64,000 nt of DNA from Caulobacter sp. (GCF_017744445.1 NZ_JAGIBH010000009.1:124001-188000), one strand, 5' to 3'; shown: positions 1 through 7,815, counted from the stretch's first letter. The notes: generated from the letters alone by a model not told the origin. Program-made: numbers and translations.

Positions 1-160
1 TCTCGGCCCAGTCGGGGCGGTACGGCGGCGGGGGTTCGGGTTCGGCGCCGTGGAGGCCGCGGTAGACGCCTCGGACCAGGCCCAGGCAGTCGCAGCCGGC
101 GTGCAGGGCCGAGGCCTGGTGGCGGTAGGGCGTGCCCAGCCAGGGGCGGGTGAGCGCCAC
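1..160 (-). CDS. GTA NlpC/P60 cell-wall peptidase (g14), partial
   Basis: The C-terminal part lies beyond the left edge. The visible N-terminus contains LGTPYRHQASALHAGCDCLGL, in which the GCDCLGL segment carries the nucleophilic cysteine typical of GTA NlpC/P60 hydrolases. These sit at the tail tip and are thought to help local peptidoglycan cutting during DNA delivery. The start is taken as GTG at 160, with a GGAGGA ribosome site 4 bases upstream. That site lies inside an intergenic palindromic repeat (163-283). The protein would begin only about eight residues before the conserved LGTPY, so the usual N-terminus appears shortened or rebuilt by the repeat. It follows g13 on the same strand. 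Confidence 0.75.
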   Translation of the reverse strand, partial: MALTRPWLGTPYRHQASALHAGCDCLGLVRGVYRGLHGAEPEPPPPYRPDWAE

Positions 161-162
161 TA

Positions 163-283
163 GATCCTCCCCCGCGATGCGGGGGAGGTGGCCCAAAGGG
201 CCGGAGGAGGCCAGCTCGGCCTCGCTCCAGCTAGCCCCCTCAGTCGCTCCGCGACAGCTCCCTCGCATCGCGGGGGAGCATCT
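163..283. repeat. Palindromic intergenic repeat, family F copy 1
   Basis: About 120 bp starting GATCCTCCCCCGCGATGCG and ending in the complementary CGGGGGAGCATC, with GGCCCAAAGGGCC-type inner hairpins. A second copy lies at 49658-49777. Located between GTA g13 and g14. Confidence 0.85.
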
Positions 284-303
284 TGATGGAGCGGCCCCGC
301 CCC

Positions 304-930
304 TCACCGCCGCCCCCCATCATTCCGCTCCCCCTCGACCGGATACAGCGTCAGGAAGTCCTCGCCTGGCGCCGTCGGGAAACCCCGGAAGTTCACGCCG
401 TTCGCAAACACGCCGACACAGGTCGCCCAGCGTTTGTCGCAAGCCGCGTCCGCCGCCGGAGAAATCCCGCACCGTTCATCGCCCAACCGCGCGTCGCACA
501 GCCGCGTGAAGGTCCGCCCCGCCACCCGCTCCAGTTCGGCCAGCGGCCCCGCCAGGGTCGCGGTGAACGCCTCGCCCTCGCGCGACACCGCCGCGATCCT
601 CGCGGTCCACAGCCGCACCAGGCGGCTCGGCGCGCTCCAGTCCACCCGCAGCGCCGCGACCCGCGCGCCGTCATAGAGCCCCGCCGTCAGGTCCTCCTCG
701 GTGACCCCGTCGGCGTCCAGCACACCCAGCGCCGCGCCCTGCCCCGGCGCATAGCCAACGGCGGTCTCGGTCGCACCGGGGCTCCAGCCGCCGCCGGCGC
801 GGCACACGACCCCGTCGACCACCAGGTCGCGATCGTGGTCGGTGAAGCCCAGCTTCACCCCATCGGTCCGCGTGACGATCCAGGCCTGGCACAGCCGGCC
901 CGCATCCAGCCCTTCCGGCAGCGCGCGCAT
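304..930 (-). CDS. GTA hub protein, DUF2163 (g13)
   Basis: 208 residues, homologous in layout to GTA g13, the tail-tip hub. An N-terminal DUF2163 domain begins MRALPEGLDAG. Four cysteines near residues 160-185 (LCDARLGDERC...AACDKRWATC) match the Cys cluster that coordinates an iron-sulfur centre in the Rhodobacter GTA hub; that function is family knowledge. The ATG at 930 overlaps the TGA of g12 (ATGA), which fixes the start and indicates translational coupling. Followed on the same strand by a repeat and then g14. Confidence 0.9.
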   Translation of the reverse strand: MRALPEGLDAGRLCQAWIVTRTDGVKLGFTDHDRDLVVDGVVCRAGGGWSPGATETAVGYAPGQGAALGVLDADGVTEEDLTAGLYDGARVAALRVDWSAPSRLVRLWTARIAAVSREGEAFTATLAGPLAELERVAGRTFTRLCDARLGDERCGISPAADAACDKRWATCVGVFANGVNFRGFPTAPGEDFLTLYPVEGERNDGGRR

Positions 931-1529
931 CAGACCCGCACCTCGACCAGCGCGCAGGCCGTCACCCGCGCCGCGGCGAAGCCCTCCAGGGTCACGTCCA
1001 ACCGGTCGAGGTCGAAGCGCACCGGCGTGTCGAACTCGAACCCAGCCGTCACCGCCGCGCCGACCGCCGGGGCGGTGACCAGGGTCACCAGGCCGGTGGT
1101 CGCATCCAGCGAGAACGGTGCGGCCACGCCGGCCACGGCGATCTTCACGGTCCCGGCGACAGGCTTGGCGATCGTCCGCCCCGCCTTGACCAGCTGGAAA
1201 ACCTTCTTCGTCCCGTCGCCGGTCCCGATCCCCTGGTCGCCCGCCGCCGGCTGGGCCGAAGGCGCGCACGACTTGAAGTCCGTCGGATCCCGAAACCGAA
1301 ACCCCGCCAGCCGCCCGCCCCGCGCCTCGAAGAAGGCCAGCAGCTCGGCGATCTCGTCCAGCGGCCGGGCGCTGGTGGCGATCAGGTAGCGACGACGGCC
1401 GGTCGTCCACGGACTGGTGCGACGCTCGAAACCGGACGCCAGGGTGACAATGTCGACCCGCCGCTCGACGCCGCCCGTGCAGCCGAACGCCAGGCGCGCG
1501 GGCAGGCGCGCCTCATGGAACTCGCTCAT
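930..1529 (-). CDS. GTA distal tail protein, DUF2460 (g12)
   Basis: 199 residues beginning MSEFHEARLPARLAFG, typical of DUF2460 proteins (GTA g12, distal tail). The interior contains a conserved VERRVDIVTLASGFERR stretch. Start chosen at the ATG at 1529, where family members begin, rather than the upstream in-frame ATG. It is the first gene of the g12-g13-g14 block, separated from g11 by about 1 kb occupied by two plus-strand DUF805 genes. It must therefore have its own promoter upstream of 1529 or depend on read-through antisense to those genes. Confidence 0.9.
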   Translation of the reverse strand: MSEFHEARLPARLAFGCTGGVERRVDIVTLASGFERRTSPWTTGRRRYLIATSARPLDEIAELLAFFEARGGRLAGFRFRDPTDFKSCAPSAQPAAGDQGIGTGDGTKKVFQLVKAGRTIAKPVAGTVKIAVAGVAAPFSLDATTGLVTLVTAPAVGAAVTAGFEFDTPVRFDLDRLDVTLEGFAAARVTACALVEVRV

Positions 1530-1561
1530 GGCGACGCCCCCATTTGGTGAAAAGGTTTGCG

Positions 1562-1583
1562 GAAAAGCGGAGCCGTTCGGCTC
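1562..1583 (-). terminator. Short hairpin with T-run (minus strand)
   Basis: The palindrome GAGCCGTTCGGCTC (1570-1583) is followed on the minus strand by CGCTTTTCC. It lies upstream of g12 and upstream of the plus-strand DUF805 gene. Terminator role is tentative because no minus-strand gene ends just before it. Confidence 0.3.
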
Positions 1584-1673
1584 GAACGCCATTAAGACTG
1601 CGTCATGACCCGCTTTTCACTTCATCGGCGGGTCGTCGGGCTCTAACTATTGAGCCTGAGATTGGAGATCGAA

Positions 1674-2138
1674 ATGGATTGGAAGACCCTGTTCCTGTCG
1701 CCGGAAGGCCGCATCGGCCGCCAGGCGTTCTGGATCGGATGGCTTGTCCTGCTGGGCGTCAACGTGGTCGCCGGCTGGCTGCCGGTGATCGGCTGGGCCA
1801 TTTCGCTGGCGACGATCTATTCCAGCGTCTGCATCCATACCAAGCGCCTGCACGACATGGGTCAGACCGGCTGGTGGCAAGTGCTGCCGTGGGTGCTGGG
1901 CCCGGTCCTGGTGTTCGGCGCCATCGCCTCGGTCGGCATCTCGGCCATCATGACCGGCTTCAACGACGGCGAACCGACGGCGGCCATGCTGGCCAGCATC
2001 GGCGGCCTGGTGATGTCGTTCTTCGTCGCCTTCGCGATCTGGCTGGCCTTCACCCTGTGGGTCGGCTGCAGCACCGGCGTGACCAGCGAGAACAAGTACG
2101 GCCCCGTGCCGCCCAACACGGCGGCTCTGGCGCTGTAG
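1674..2138 (+). CDS. DUF805 membrane protein
   Basis: 154-residue integral membrane protein. It begins MDWKTLFLSPEGRIGRQAFW; the GRIGRQAFW signature and the later RLHDMGQTGWW segment are diagnostic of DUF805. About four hydrophobic helices are visible. No biochemical role is established for the family. The ATG at 1674 follows the purine-rich GGAGATCGAA. It is convergent with g11 and sits on the opposite strand inside the GTA cluster, so it is an insertion relative to the usual g11-g12 arrangement. It is paired with a second DUF805-like gene 59 bp downstream. Confidence 0.85.
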   Translation: MDWKTLFLSPEGRIGRQAFWIGWLVLLGVNVVAGWLPVIGWAISLATIYSSVCIHTKRLHDMGQTGWWQVLPWVLGPVLVFGAIASVGISAIMTGFNDGEPTAAMLASIGGLVMSFFVAFAIWLAFTLWVGCSTGVTSENKYGPVPPNTAALAL

Positions 2139-2197
2139 GGGTTTACGTTCCAGCCGCCGCGCCTCTACAACCCAAGATCAACCTTGGGGCGCGGCGA

Positions 2198-2596
2198 ATG
2201 GACAAGTTGAAGGCCTATGTGACCGGCCGAGGCGGCCGGCGCGAGTTCTGGATCTGGATGGTCGCCACCGTGACGGCGATCACCCTGGGCGTCATGCTCA
2301 TCTATCCCAACAGGCTTTTCTGGAGCTTCGCCAGCTTCATCCCCTGGGCGGTCTTCGGCGCCCGTCGCCTGCGGGACTTCGGCGCCTCGCCCTGGTGGGT
2401 GCTGTTCCCGCCCTGCGCCGGCTTCGTCATCGGGTTCATCATCGGCTTCCTCAACGCCATCAACCCGAGCGGGACGCCGATGTCGGCGACGGTCATGAAC
2501 CTGGCCATCTCGATCGTGAACTGGAGCTTCTTCATCTATGTCGGCAGCCGCAGGCGCAAACCGGCAGCCGTCGTCGAGGCGCCAGCGGCGGCCTAG
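2198..2596 (+). CDS. DUF805-like membrane protein
   Basis: 132 residues starting MDKLKAYVTGRGGRREFW. The GRREFW and RRLRDFGASPWW segments echo the GR.ef.W and RLHD signatures of DUF805, so it is probably a paralogue of the preceding gene. Three or four membrane segments, basic C-terminus (SRRRKPAAVVE). The ATG at 2198 follows a weak GGCG site. Its stop overlaps the stop of the convergent tape-measure gene by 4 bases, so the insertion abuts the GTA gene with no spare DNA. Confidence 0.75.
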   Translation: MDKLKAYVTGRGGRREFWIWMVATVTAITLGVMLIYPNRLFWSFASFIPWAVFGARRLRDFGASPWWVLFPPCAGFVIGFIIGFLNAINPSGTPMSATVMNLAISIVNWSFFIYVGSRRRKPAAVVEAPAAA

Positions 2597-3096
2597 AGCC
2601 GCTTTGCCCCCAGGCTGACGGCCCGGGCCAGGGCCTGGGCCAGCTGGGCGTCGGAGCGGACCAGGCCGCTGATCTCGCCGCCCTGAACGTTCACGGTCAC
2701 CGAGACCCCTCCTCCGCCGGCCGGCTCGATATTGCCGGCGGCGGTCGGACGAAAGACTTCCGGCCCCCGCTCGCCGACCAGATAGGCGCCGCCGGGCAGC
2801 ACCGGACCACCGTCCGCGCGGGCGCCGGAAAAGCTCTTCGACAGCGCCTCGCCCAGGCCTCCCTTCAGCGCGGTGCTCGCCGCGCCCAGCACCGCCCTCG
2901 CCAGTTCGCCGAGCGACACCTGGCCGTCCGCGGCGGCCCTGGCCAGCGACCGCGCCAGGGAGGTCCCGGCGCGGGTGAAGGCCTCGTCGATCGAACGCGC
3001 GGCGCGTTCGGCGGGGGCCTTCAGGGTCTCCAGCGCGGCGGCGGCTTGAGCGGCTTTCGCGGGGATAGTCGACAGACCGTCTTCTTCGAAGCTCAT
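2593..3096 (-). CDS. GTA tape-measure protein (g11)
   Basis: 167 residues, alanine-rich and helical in the N-terminal two thirds, with the C-terminal motif GAYLVGERGPEVFRPTAAGNI typical of short GTA and phage tail tape-measure proteins. It sets tail length and scaffolds tube assembly. It is short, in keeping with the short GTA tail. The ATG at 3096 overlaps the TGA of g10.1 (ATGA). Downstream lies the convergent DUF805 pair instead of g12. Confidence 0.85.
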   Translation of the reverse strand: MSFEEDGLSTIPAKAAQAAAALETLKAPAERAARSIDEAFTRAGTSLARSLARAAADGQVSLGELARAVLGAASTALKGGLGEALSKSFSGARADGGPVLPGGAYLVGERGPEVFRPTAAGNIEPAGGGGVSVTVNVQGGEISGLVRSDAQLAQALARAVSLGAKRL

Positions 3097-3269
3097 CGGG
3101 TCTCCTCGTCGGGATAGCGGGCGATCAGGGCGCTAAGGTCGGTGCGGGTCAGCACGGGCGCCGCCGGCGTCTCGGTCAGCGCACGCCACTCCTTCAGCGA
3201 CAAGCGCCAGAAGGCCTCGGGCGCGATCCCCAGGGACATCGCCAACCGCAGCGGCGCGGCCCAGCTCAC
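3093..3269 (-). CDS. Small GTA tail assembly protein (g10.1)
   Basis: 58 residues starting GTG (MSWAAPLRLAMSLGIAPEAF) and containing FWRLSLKEWRAL, the hallmark of the small GTA g10.1 (rcc01693-like) tail assembly protein. Position is decisive: GTG at 3269 overlaps the TGA of g10 (GTGA), and its own TGA overlaps the ATG of g11 (ATGA). Such stop-start coupling on both sides is typical of this operon. In siphophages the analogous product is made by frameshift from the chaperone gene; here it is a separate frame. Confidence 0.85.
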   Translation of the reverse strand: MSWAAPLRLAMSLGIAPEAFWRLSLKEWRALTETPAAPVLTRTDLSALIARYPDEETR

Positions 3270-3550
3270 GCGCAGGCCGCCAGGGCGGCGGCCAGGGCGC
3301 TGGCGGCTTCAGGGACCGAGGCGCGGGCGGCGATCTCGGGCGGTTCGCCACCGCCGTCCAGAAGGGCCGCCAGCACAGACGAGAGGTCCCCGGCCGACAG
3401 GGAGGCGATCCGGTCGGGCAGCTGGCTCCAGTCGCTCAGACCCAGCGCCGCCTCGATCCGGACCAGGGCGCCCAGCGTCAGGCACAGCCGCCGAGGGGCG
3501 CCGGCGATCGTCACGACGACCTCGCCGCGCGCGGGATTGGGGGCCAGCAT
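3266..3550 (-). CDS. GTA tail assembly chaperone (g10)
   Basis: 94 residues, beginning MLAPNPARGEVVVTIAGAPRRL and containing LTLGALVRIEAALGLSDWSQL, the conserved core of the gene transfer agent g10 family. Thought to chaperone the tape-measure protein during tail assembly. Its ATG (3550) shares one base with the stop of g9; its stop overlaps the GTG start of g10.1. Confidence 0.88.
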   Translation of the reverse strand: MLAPNPARGEVVVTIAGAPRRLCLTLGALVRIEAALGLSDWSQLPDRIASLSAGDLSSVLAALLDGGGEPPEIAARASVPEAASALAAALAACA

Positions 3551-3966
3551 CAGAGCGCCGTGAAGGTCACGACGCCGGCCGAGGCCAGGCTCAGCGCGAA
3601 CGCCGCCTCACCGTCGTGCTCGCCGGCATAGTCCAGGGCCGCGACCAGGAACGCGCCCTCCAGCTGGCCGAAGTCGGGGATCACCAGCCGCCACACGCGG
3701 GCCGACTGGTCGAAGAAGCTCTGGCGCACCTGGGCGTCGGAGGCGGCGTCGCGGAAGACGCCCGAGCCCGACACGGCCACCGACTTGACCCCCGCCCCGG
3801 CCAGCAATTCCCGCCAGCGGCCGGCGCTGTCGCTGTCGGTGGCGTCGATGGTCTTGGCGTTCAGGCTGATGGTCCGGACGCGCAGGCCCGCGACGGTGTG
3901 AAAGGTCGGGGTCTGGGCCCCGTCGCTGATCTTCAGCAGCATGTCCTTGCCGGCTTGGGCGGCCAT
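3550..3966 (-). CDS. GTA major tail (tube) protein (g9)
   Basis: 138 residues, starts MAAQAGKDMLLKISDG. The pattern GLRVRTISLNAKTIDATDSDSAGRWRELL matches the TP901-1-type major tail protein family used by GTAs for the tail tube. Length is normal. Start at the ATG preceded by GGAGAACCGCC. It follows g8 by 15 bases and overlaps g10 by one. Confidence 0.9.
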   Translation of the reverse strand: MAAQAGKDMLLKISDGAQTPTFHTVAGLRVRTISLNAKTIDATDSDSAGRWRELLAGAGVKSVAVSGSGVFRDAASDAQVRQSFFDQSARVWRLVIPDFGQLEGAFLVAALDYAGEHDGEAAFALSLASAGVVTFTAL

Positions 3967-3981
3967 GGCGGTTCTCCGGGC

Positions 3982-4374
3982 TTAGGGATTTTCGGTGACG
4001 GCGCGCACGCGGACGACGCCCAGGGTGGTCTCGCGATCGGCGCCGGCGAAGACGTCGGCATAGGGCACGCGCAGGTTCACCAGCCGCCGGCCGCTCAGCG
4101 CGGGTCTCGCGTCATGCAGCGCCGCGCGGACGGCCGCGACCAGGGCGCGGGCCTCCTCGGGTCCGCCGAAGCGGCTGGCGCAGGTGATGGTCAGCAGGTG
4201 CTCTGTCGCGTCGTTCTCGCCGACCGGGCGGTTCTCGGTGCGGGTGACGACGACGCAAGGGTATGTCGGCAGGCGCGGGGCGGTCGCGTGGATCCGCTGG
4301 CCGGCCACGGCGGTGACGGCGGGCGCGGCCTTCAGCGCCGCGACCAGGGCGTCGATCAGGGGCTTGTCGCTCAC
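3982..4374 (-). CDS. GTA tail terminator, DUF3168 (g8)
   Basis: 130 residues from a GTG start at 4374 (MSDKPLIDALVAALKAAPAV). DUF3168 features include the YPCVVVTRTENRPVG strand-turn region and HLLTITCASRFGG. Tail terminator proteins cap the tail tube and join it to the connector. GTG is preferred because it forms a GTGA overlap with the g6 stop; an ATG ten codons upstream would need a longer overlap. No separate head-closure gene (g7) is present between g6 and g8. Confidence 0.85.
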   Translation of the reverse strand: MSDKPLIDALVAALKAAPAVTAVAGQRIHATAPRLPTYPCVVVTRTENRPVGENDATEHLLTITCASRFGGPEEARALVAAVRAALHDARPALSGRRLVNLRVPYADVFAGADRETTLGVVRVRAVTENP

Positions 4375-4637
4375 AGCCGCGCCTTTCGATAGGGCGTCAG
4401 CCACGGCTCGACGAGGGCCAGCGAGGGTTCGCCGGCGTCTCGATGCTCGTAGGCGTGGGCGACGAGGGTGAGGACGGCCAGGCGCAGCGGCGCTGGGCTG
4501 GCGGGGCTGAGCGCGAGGCCGGCGGCGGCCGCGATGCGGGCTTCGGCGGCGTCGATCAGCAGGGTGAGGACGGCGTCTTCCGACGTGTCAGGCACGCGCA
4601 GGAACGCCCGGGCCTCGGCCAGGGTGAGGGATTGCAT
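4371..4637 (-). CDS. GTA head-tail connector (g6)
   Basis: 88 residues starting MQSLTLAEARAFLRVPDTSED, typical of the phage gp6-like adaptor family (LxxAKxxLRVdhdxED pattern). It attaches to the portal and starts the neck. The start was chosen at the ATG at 4637, preceded by GGAAACCCC. Separated from the capsid gene by a palindromic repeat (4659-4738). Short compared with stand-alone connector proteins of 100 or more residues. Confidence 0.85.
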   Translation of the reverse strand: MQSLTLAEARAFLRVPDTSEDAVLTLLIDAAEARIAAAAGLALSPASPAPLRLAVLTLVAHAYEHRDAGEPSLALVEPWLTPYRKARL

Positions 4638-4658
4638 GGGGGTTTCCTGGATTGGGGT

Positions 4659-4738
4659 CACTTGCCCCCACCTGGCCGCTGCGCGGCCGTCCGCCCCCCG
4701 CAGGGGGCGGAGCGCGGAGCGCGGAGGGGGCAAGTGAC
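4659..4738. repeat. Palindromic repeat, family G copy (within GTA operon)
   Basis: Starts CACTTGCCCCCACCTGGCC and ends GGAGGGGGCAAGTG, with internal GGCCGCTGCGCGGCC and CCGCCCCCC/GGGGGCGG hairpins. Lies between the capsid gene and g6, inside the presumed operon. Confidence 0.85.
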
Positions 4739-4743
4739 GGGAC

Positions 4744-5967
4744 TTAGCTCGCCGCGAACTTCAGCAGCTTCACCGCATCAAAATTCTGCACCCCGCCGCC
4801 GACACGCTTGGTGGTGTAGAACAGCACGTGCGGCTTGGCCGAGTACGGGTCGCGCAGCACCCGCACGCCGGCGCGGTCGACGATCAGGTAGCCCTTCTCG
4901 AAGTCGCCGAACGCGATCGGGCAGGCGCCCGCCGCCACGTCCGGCATGGCCTCGATCTCGGTGACCGGGAAGCCCAGCAACGACGCCGACTGGCCCGGCT
5001 GCAGGGCCGCGTTCCAGATGTAGTTGCCCTGCGCGTCCTTGAACTTGCGCACCGCGCTGACCGTGCGGCGGTTCATGACGAAGCGGCCGTTCTGGCGGTA
5101 CTGGGTCTTGGCCGCATAGATCAGGTCGATCAGCTTGTCGGTCGGGTTCGACGCCGGCCATGCGCCCGCGACGCCGGTCGCCAGATAGCCGACCTGGCCC
5201 CACGTGTAGCTGGCGTCCGGCGCGGCGGTGTAGGCCAAGAGGCCCTTGGGCTTGTTGACCCCGTCGCCGGTCACGAAGGCCGTGGTCTCCTGGGCGGCGA
5301 AGGCGTCCTGCACCTCCTCGGCCAGCCACTCGTCGATGCTGACATAGGCGTCGTCCAGCAGGGCCTGGGTCGCGGCCGGGCTGGCGTAGAGCTCGCCGGC
5401 CGGGAAGTCGATGACGTCCAGAGTCGGGGCCGTGGTCTCCGGCCGCGCGGCGGTCTCGGCCACCCAGGCGGCGGCCAGGCCCGTCGGCGACACGGGCTTG
5501 CGGAAGGTCCCGGCGCCGATGGTGCGGACCTGGCAGATCTCCCGCATCGGGCTGGTGGCAGCCAGGCGACGCAGGATCAGCCGCTCCAGCTCCGGCGGGG
5601 CGACATAGCCGCCGGCCGTGGCGACGCCTTCGGACAGGCCCTTGGCTTCCAGAAGGGCGGCGGGGGTCTCGCCGGTCTTCACATAGCGGTCGAAGGCGGC
5701 CTTGCGTTCGTCGACATGCGCCAGCGGCGCATCGGCCGAAAGAGAGGGCCTGCGCAGGTCGGCCATGATGCGGTCCAGGCGGTCCTGGGCGCGGGACATG
5801 GCCTCGTCGATGCGGCCGACCTTCTCTTCCAGCAGGACGTCGGCCCGCTTGGTCTCGATCGCCGCCAGCCGCGCGTCGTTGGCGGCCTTGAAGCTCTCGA
5901 ACGCCGTCAGGACGTCAGCCAGCGCCGCGCGGGCCTCGGGCGAGGCCGCGTGTTTGGTTTCCTTCAT
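4744..5967 (-). CDS. GTA major capsid protein, HK97 fold (g5)
   Basis: 407 residues. The N-terminal about 110 residues form a charged coiled coil (scaffolding delta domain, ending near RRPSLSADAPLAHV), removed by the g4 protease in the family. The remainder is an HK97 capsid domain with VPPELERLILRRLAATSPMR, FVMNRRTVSAVRKFKDAQGN and the C-terminal DYEKGYLIVDR-like FEKGYLIVDRAGVRVLRDP. Start ATG at 5967 has GGAGAT upstream. It is followed by repeat G and g6. Confidence 0.93.
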   Translation of the reverse strand: MKETKHAASPEARAALADVLTAFESFKAANDARLAAIETKRADVLLEEKVGRIDEAMSRAQDRLDRIMADLRRPSLSADAPLAHVDERKAAFDRYVKTGETPAALLEAKGLSEGVATAGGYVAPPELERLILRRLAATSPMREICQVRTIGAGTFRKPVSPTGLAAAWVAETAARPETTAPTLDVIDFPAGELYASPAATQALLDDAYVSIDEWLAEEVQDAFAAQETTAFVTGDGVNKPKGLLAYTAAPDASYTWGQVGYLATGVAGAWPASNPTDKLIDLIYAAKTQYRQNGRFVMNRRTVSAVRKFKDAQGNYIWNAALQPGQSASLLGFPVTEIEAMPDVAAGACPIAFGDFEKGYLIVDRAGVRVLRDPYSAKPHVLFYTTKRVGGGVQNFDAVKLLKFAAS

Positions 5968-6000
5968 GGGGATCTCCGGGTTTTAGGGAGCAGATATCCG

Positions 6001-6423
6001 CTAGGCGGATCGGGTTAGCCGCGCCAAATTCAGGCGGGCTTGGGGCAGCATCGGGAAGGTCACGATCGACACCTCCCACAGCTCGACGCGGGACAGCACG
6101 CGCAGGCGGCCCTGGGTGCGGGCCTTGACCTGGCGAAAGCCGATGGAGAGGCCGTCCAGGGCGCCGGCCTCGACCAGCGCGGCGACCAGGCGGCCGCGGG
6201 GCGTGGTCCGCAGGATCCGGCCACGCACGAACAGGCCCTTGGCGTCCTCGACAACCTCGTCCCAGACGCCGACGGGCTCGGCCTCGTCATGCTGGTGCAG
6301 CATCACGACCGGCGCGCCGCCGGCCAGGCTTTCGGCGAAGGCCCCGGCGGCGGTGACGTCGTCGTTGAGGTCGCGGGTCCAGAACAGGGACGCGTAGCCT
6401 TCAACCTTCAGCTCATCAGTCAT
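6001..6423 (-). CDS. GTA prohead protease, HK97 family (g4)
   Basis: 140 residues. Shows the order expected of HK97 U35 proteases: GYASLFWTRDLNDDV, the catalytic His in VMLHQHDEAEPVG, the catalytic Ser in ALDGLSIGFRQV and the acidic residue in LWEVSIVTFPML. Processes the capsid delta domain during maturation. The ATG at 6423 overlaps the end of g3.5 by 8 bases. It precedes the capsid gene, the standard GTA order. Confidence 0.92.
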   Translation of the reverse strand: MTDELKVEGYASLFWTRDLNDDVTAAGAFAESLAGGAPVVMLHQHDEAEPVGVWDEVVEDAKGLFVRGRILRTTPRGRLVAALVEAGALDGLSIGFRQVKARTQGRLRVLSRVELWEVSIVTFPMLPQARLNLARLTRSA

Positions 6424-6667
6424 GGCTGCGCTCCAGGCGGGCTTCGATACGGGCCAGGCTCTGGCGGCTGGCGGTGGCCTGTTCCTCCAGGCGGGCGAGG
6501 CGCTCGGCCACTGGCGCTTGAGCGTCCAGGCGGCGCTGCATGTCGTCGATCCGGGCCGAGGCGCGGCCGGCCCACATCAGGGCGGCGGCGGCCTGCAGGA
6601 AGACGGTGATGACCAGGCCCAGCGACACCTGGCGATCGAACCGCCAACGGGTTGCGGGGCCGCTCAA
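6416..6667 (-). CDS. GTA g3.5-like small membrane protein
   Basis: 83 residues if started at TTG 6667, which forms a TTGA overlap with the portal stop. One transmembrane helix (VSLGLVITVFLQAAAALMWAG, about residues 12-32) is followed by a coiled coil with DDMQRRLDAQAPVAERLARLEEQATASRQSLARIEARLE. The position between portal and protease matches GTA g3.5, whose role is not established. An upstream ATG in the same frame would give a 106-residue product overlapping the portal gene by 70 bases; the TTG start is preferred for coupling. Confidence 0.7.
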   Translation of the reverse strand: MSGPATRWRFDRQVSLGLVITVFLQAAAALMWAGRASARIDDMQRRLDAQAPVAERLARLEEQATASRQSLARIEARLERSHD

Positions 6668-7815
6668 TGTTCCAGCCCCGCGAGGCGGCGACGCTCGGGA
6701 TCGGTGAGGAAGCTCGCGGCCTGCAGCCGGCTCCACAGGGCGTCGCGCTCGGCCGACAGGGCCGGCACGGCGTCCAGGTCGGGCGCGATCCGCGCGCCGG
6801 GGAACTTCGCGCCCAGCCAGCCGGTCAGCGCCCGCGCCGCCCGCTCGGCCAGCGGGATCACCGTGCCGCGCCAGAAGGCGGCATTGGCCTCGCGATAGTT
6901 GGCGTAGGTGTTGTCGCCGGGGATGCCCAAGAGCTGCGGCGGCACGCCGAAGGCCAGGGCGATCTCGCGGGCGGCGGCGTGCTTGCCCTGCGTGAAGTCC
7001 ATCTCGGCCGGCGTCAGCGACATGGCCCGCCAGTCCAGCCCGCCTTCCAGCAGCAGCGGCCGGCCGGCATTGGCCTGGCCCGAATGGGCGCTGGCCAGCT
7101 CGGTCTTCAGCCGGTCGAACTGCTCGTCGGTCAGGCGGTCGCCGGCGTCCTTGGAGGAGTAGACCAGCGCGCCCGACGGCCGGGCCGAATTGTCCAGCAG
7201 CGCCTTGTTCCAGGCGCTGGAGGCGTTGTGGACGTCGATCGCGAAGGCCGCCGCTTCGAGCGGCGAGAAGCCGTAGTGGTCGCTGGTCGGGTTGAACAGT
7301 TTCAGGTGCAGGACGGGCAGCCAGCCGTCGGCGTCGCGGGCGATCCGCACCGTGCGGCCGGCGGCCTGGTAGTCATAGGCCAGCGGCCAGCCGCGCGGGC
7401 CGGGCACCAGGGTCATGCGGTCGGGGCGCAGGGCGTAGAGCTCGCCAATGGCGTTTGGCGTCTGGGCGTCGCCGGACGCTTCCAGGTAGGCGTTGCCGGC
7501 GACCTGCAGGTTGCCGAAGAACTGCTCCATCAGGTCTGGCCCGCCCTGCTCGGAATTGGGTCGGTCGAGGAGCGTCTTCAGCGGGTGATCATCGGCGCGG
7601 CGGCCATCGGCGAAGACGGCCAGCGGCGTGGAGGCGGCCGCCTCGGCGATCAGGCGCGTGCAGCGATAGGCGACGGGGTTCTTGGCGAACCCCTCGGCGG
7701 CGAGAGCGCCGTAGTCGCGCGGCGTCCACTGCGGCCGGCCGCCGGTGGTCAGGGCGATGAGGCGCGCGGCGCGGGAGTCTTTGCGCTCCGGCGGGCGGGG
7801 TTTGAAGAGGGGCAT
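6664..7815 (-). CDS. GTA portal protein, HK97 family (g3)
   Basis: 383 residues starting MPLFKPRPPERKDSRAAR. Portal features: KNPVAYRCTRLIAEAAAS near residue 45, GNAYLEASGDAQTP, FNPTSDHYGFSPLEAAAFAID and FGVPPQLLGIPGDNTYANYREA. It forms the dodecameric vertex for DNA entry. An ATG 11 codons upstream exists but the family begins at MPLFK. Upstream on the opposite strand is the DUF559 gene, which separates this gene from the large terminase. Confidence 0.92.
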   Translation of the reverse strand: MPLFKPRPPERKDSRAARLIALTTGGRPQWTPRDYGALAAEGFAKNPVAYRCTRLIAEAAASTPLAVFADGRRADDHPLKTLLDRPNSEQGGPDLMEQFFGNLQVAGNAYLEASGDAQTPNAIGELYALRPDRMTLVPGPRGWPLAYDYQAAGRTVRIARDADGWLPVLHLKLFNPTSDHYGFSPLEAAAFAIDVHNASSAWNKALLDNSARPSGALVYSSKDAGDRLTDEQFDRLKTELASAHSGQANAGRPLLLEGGLDWRAMSLTPAEMDFTQGKHAAAREIALAFGVPPQLLGIPGDNTYANYREANAAFWRGTVIPLAERAARALTGWLGAKFPGARIAPDLDAVPALSAERDALWSRLQAASFLTDPERRRLAGLEH

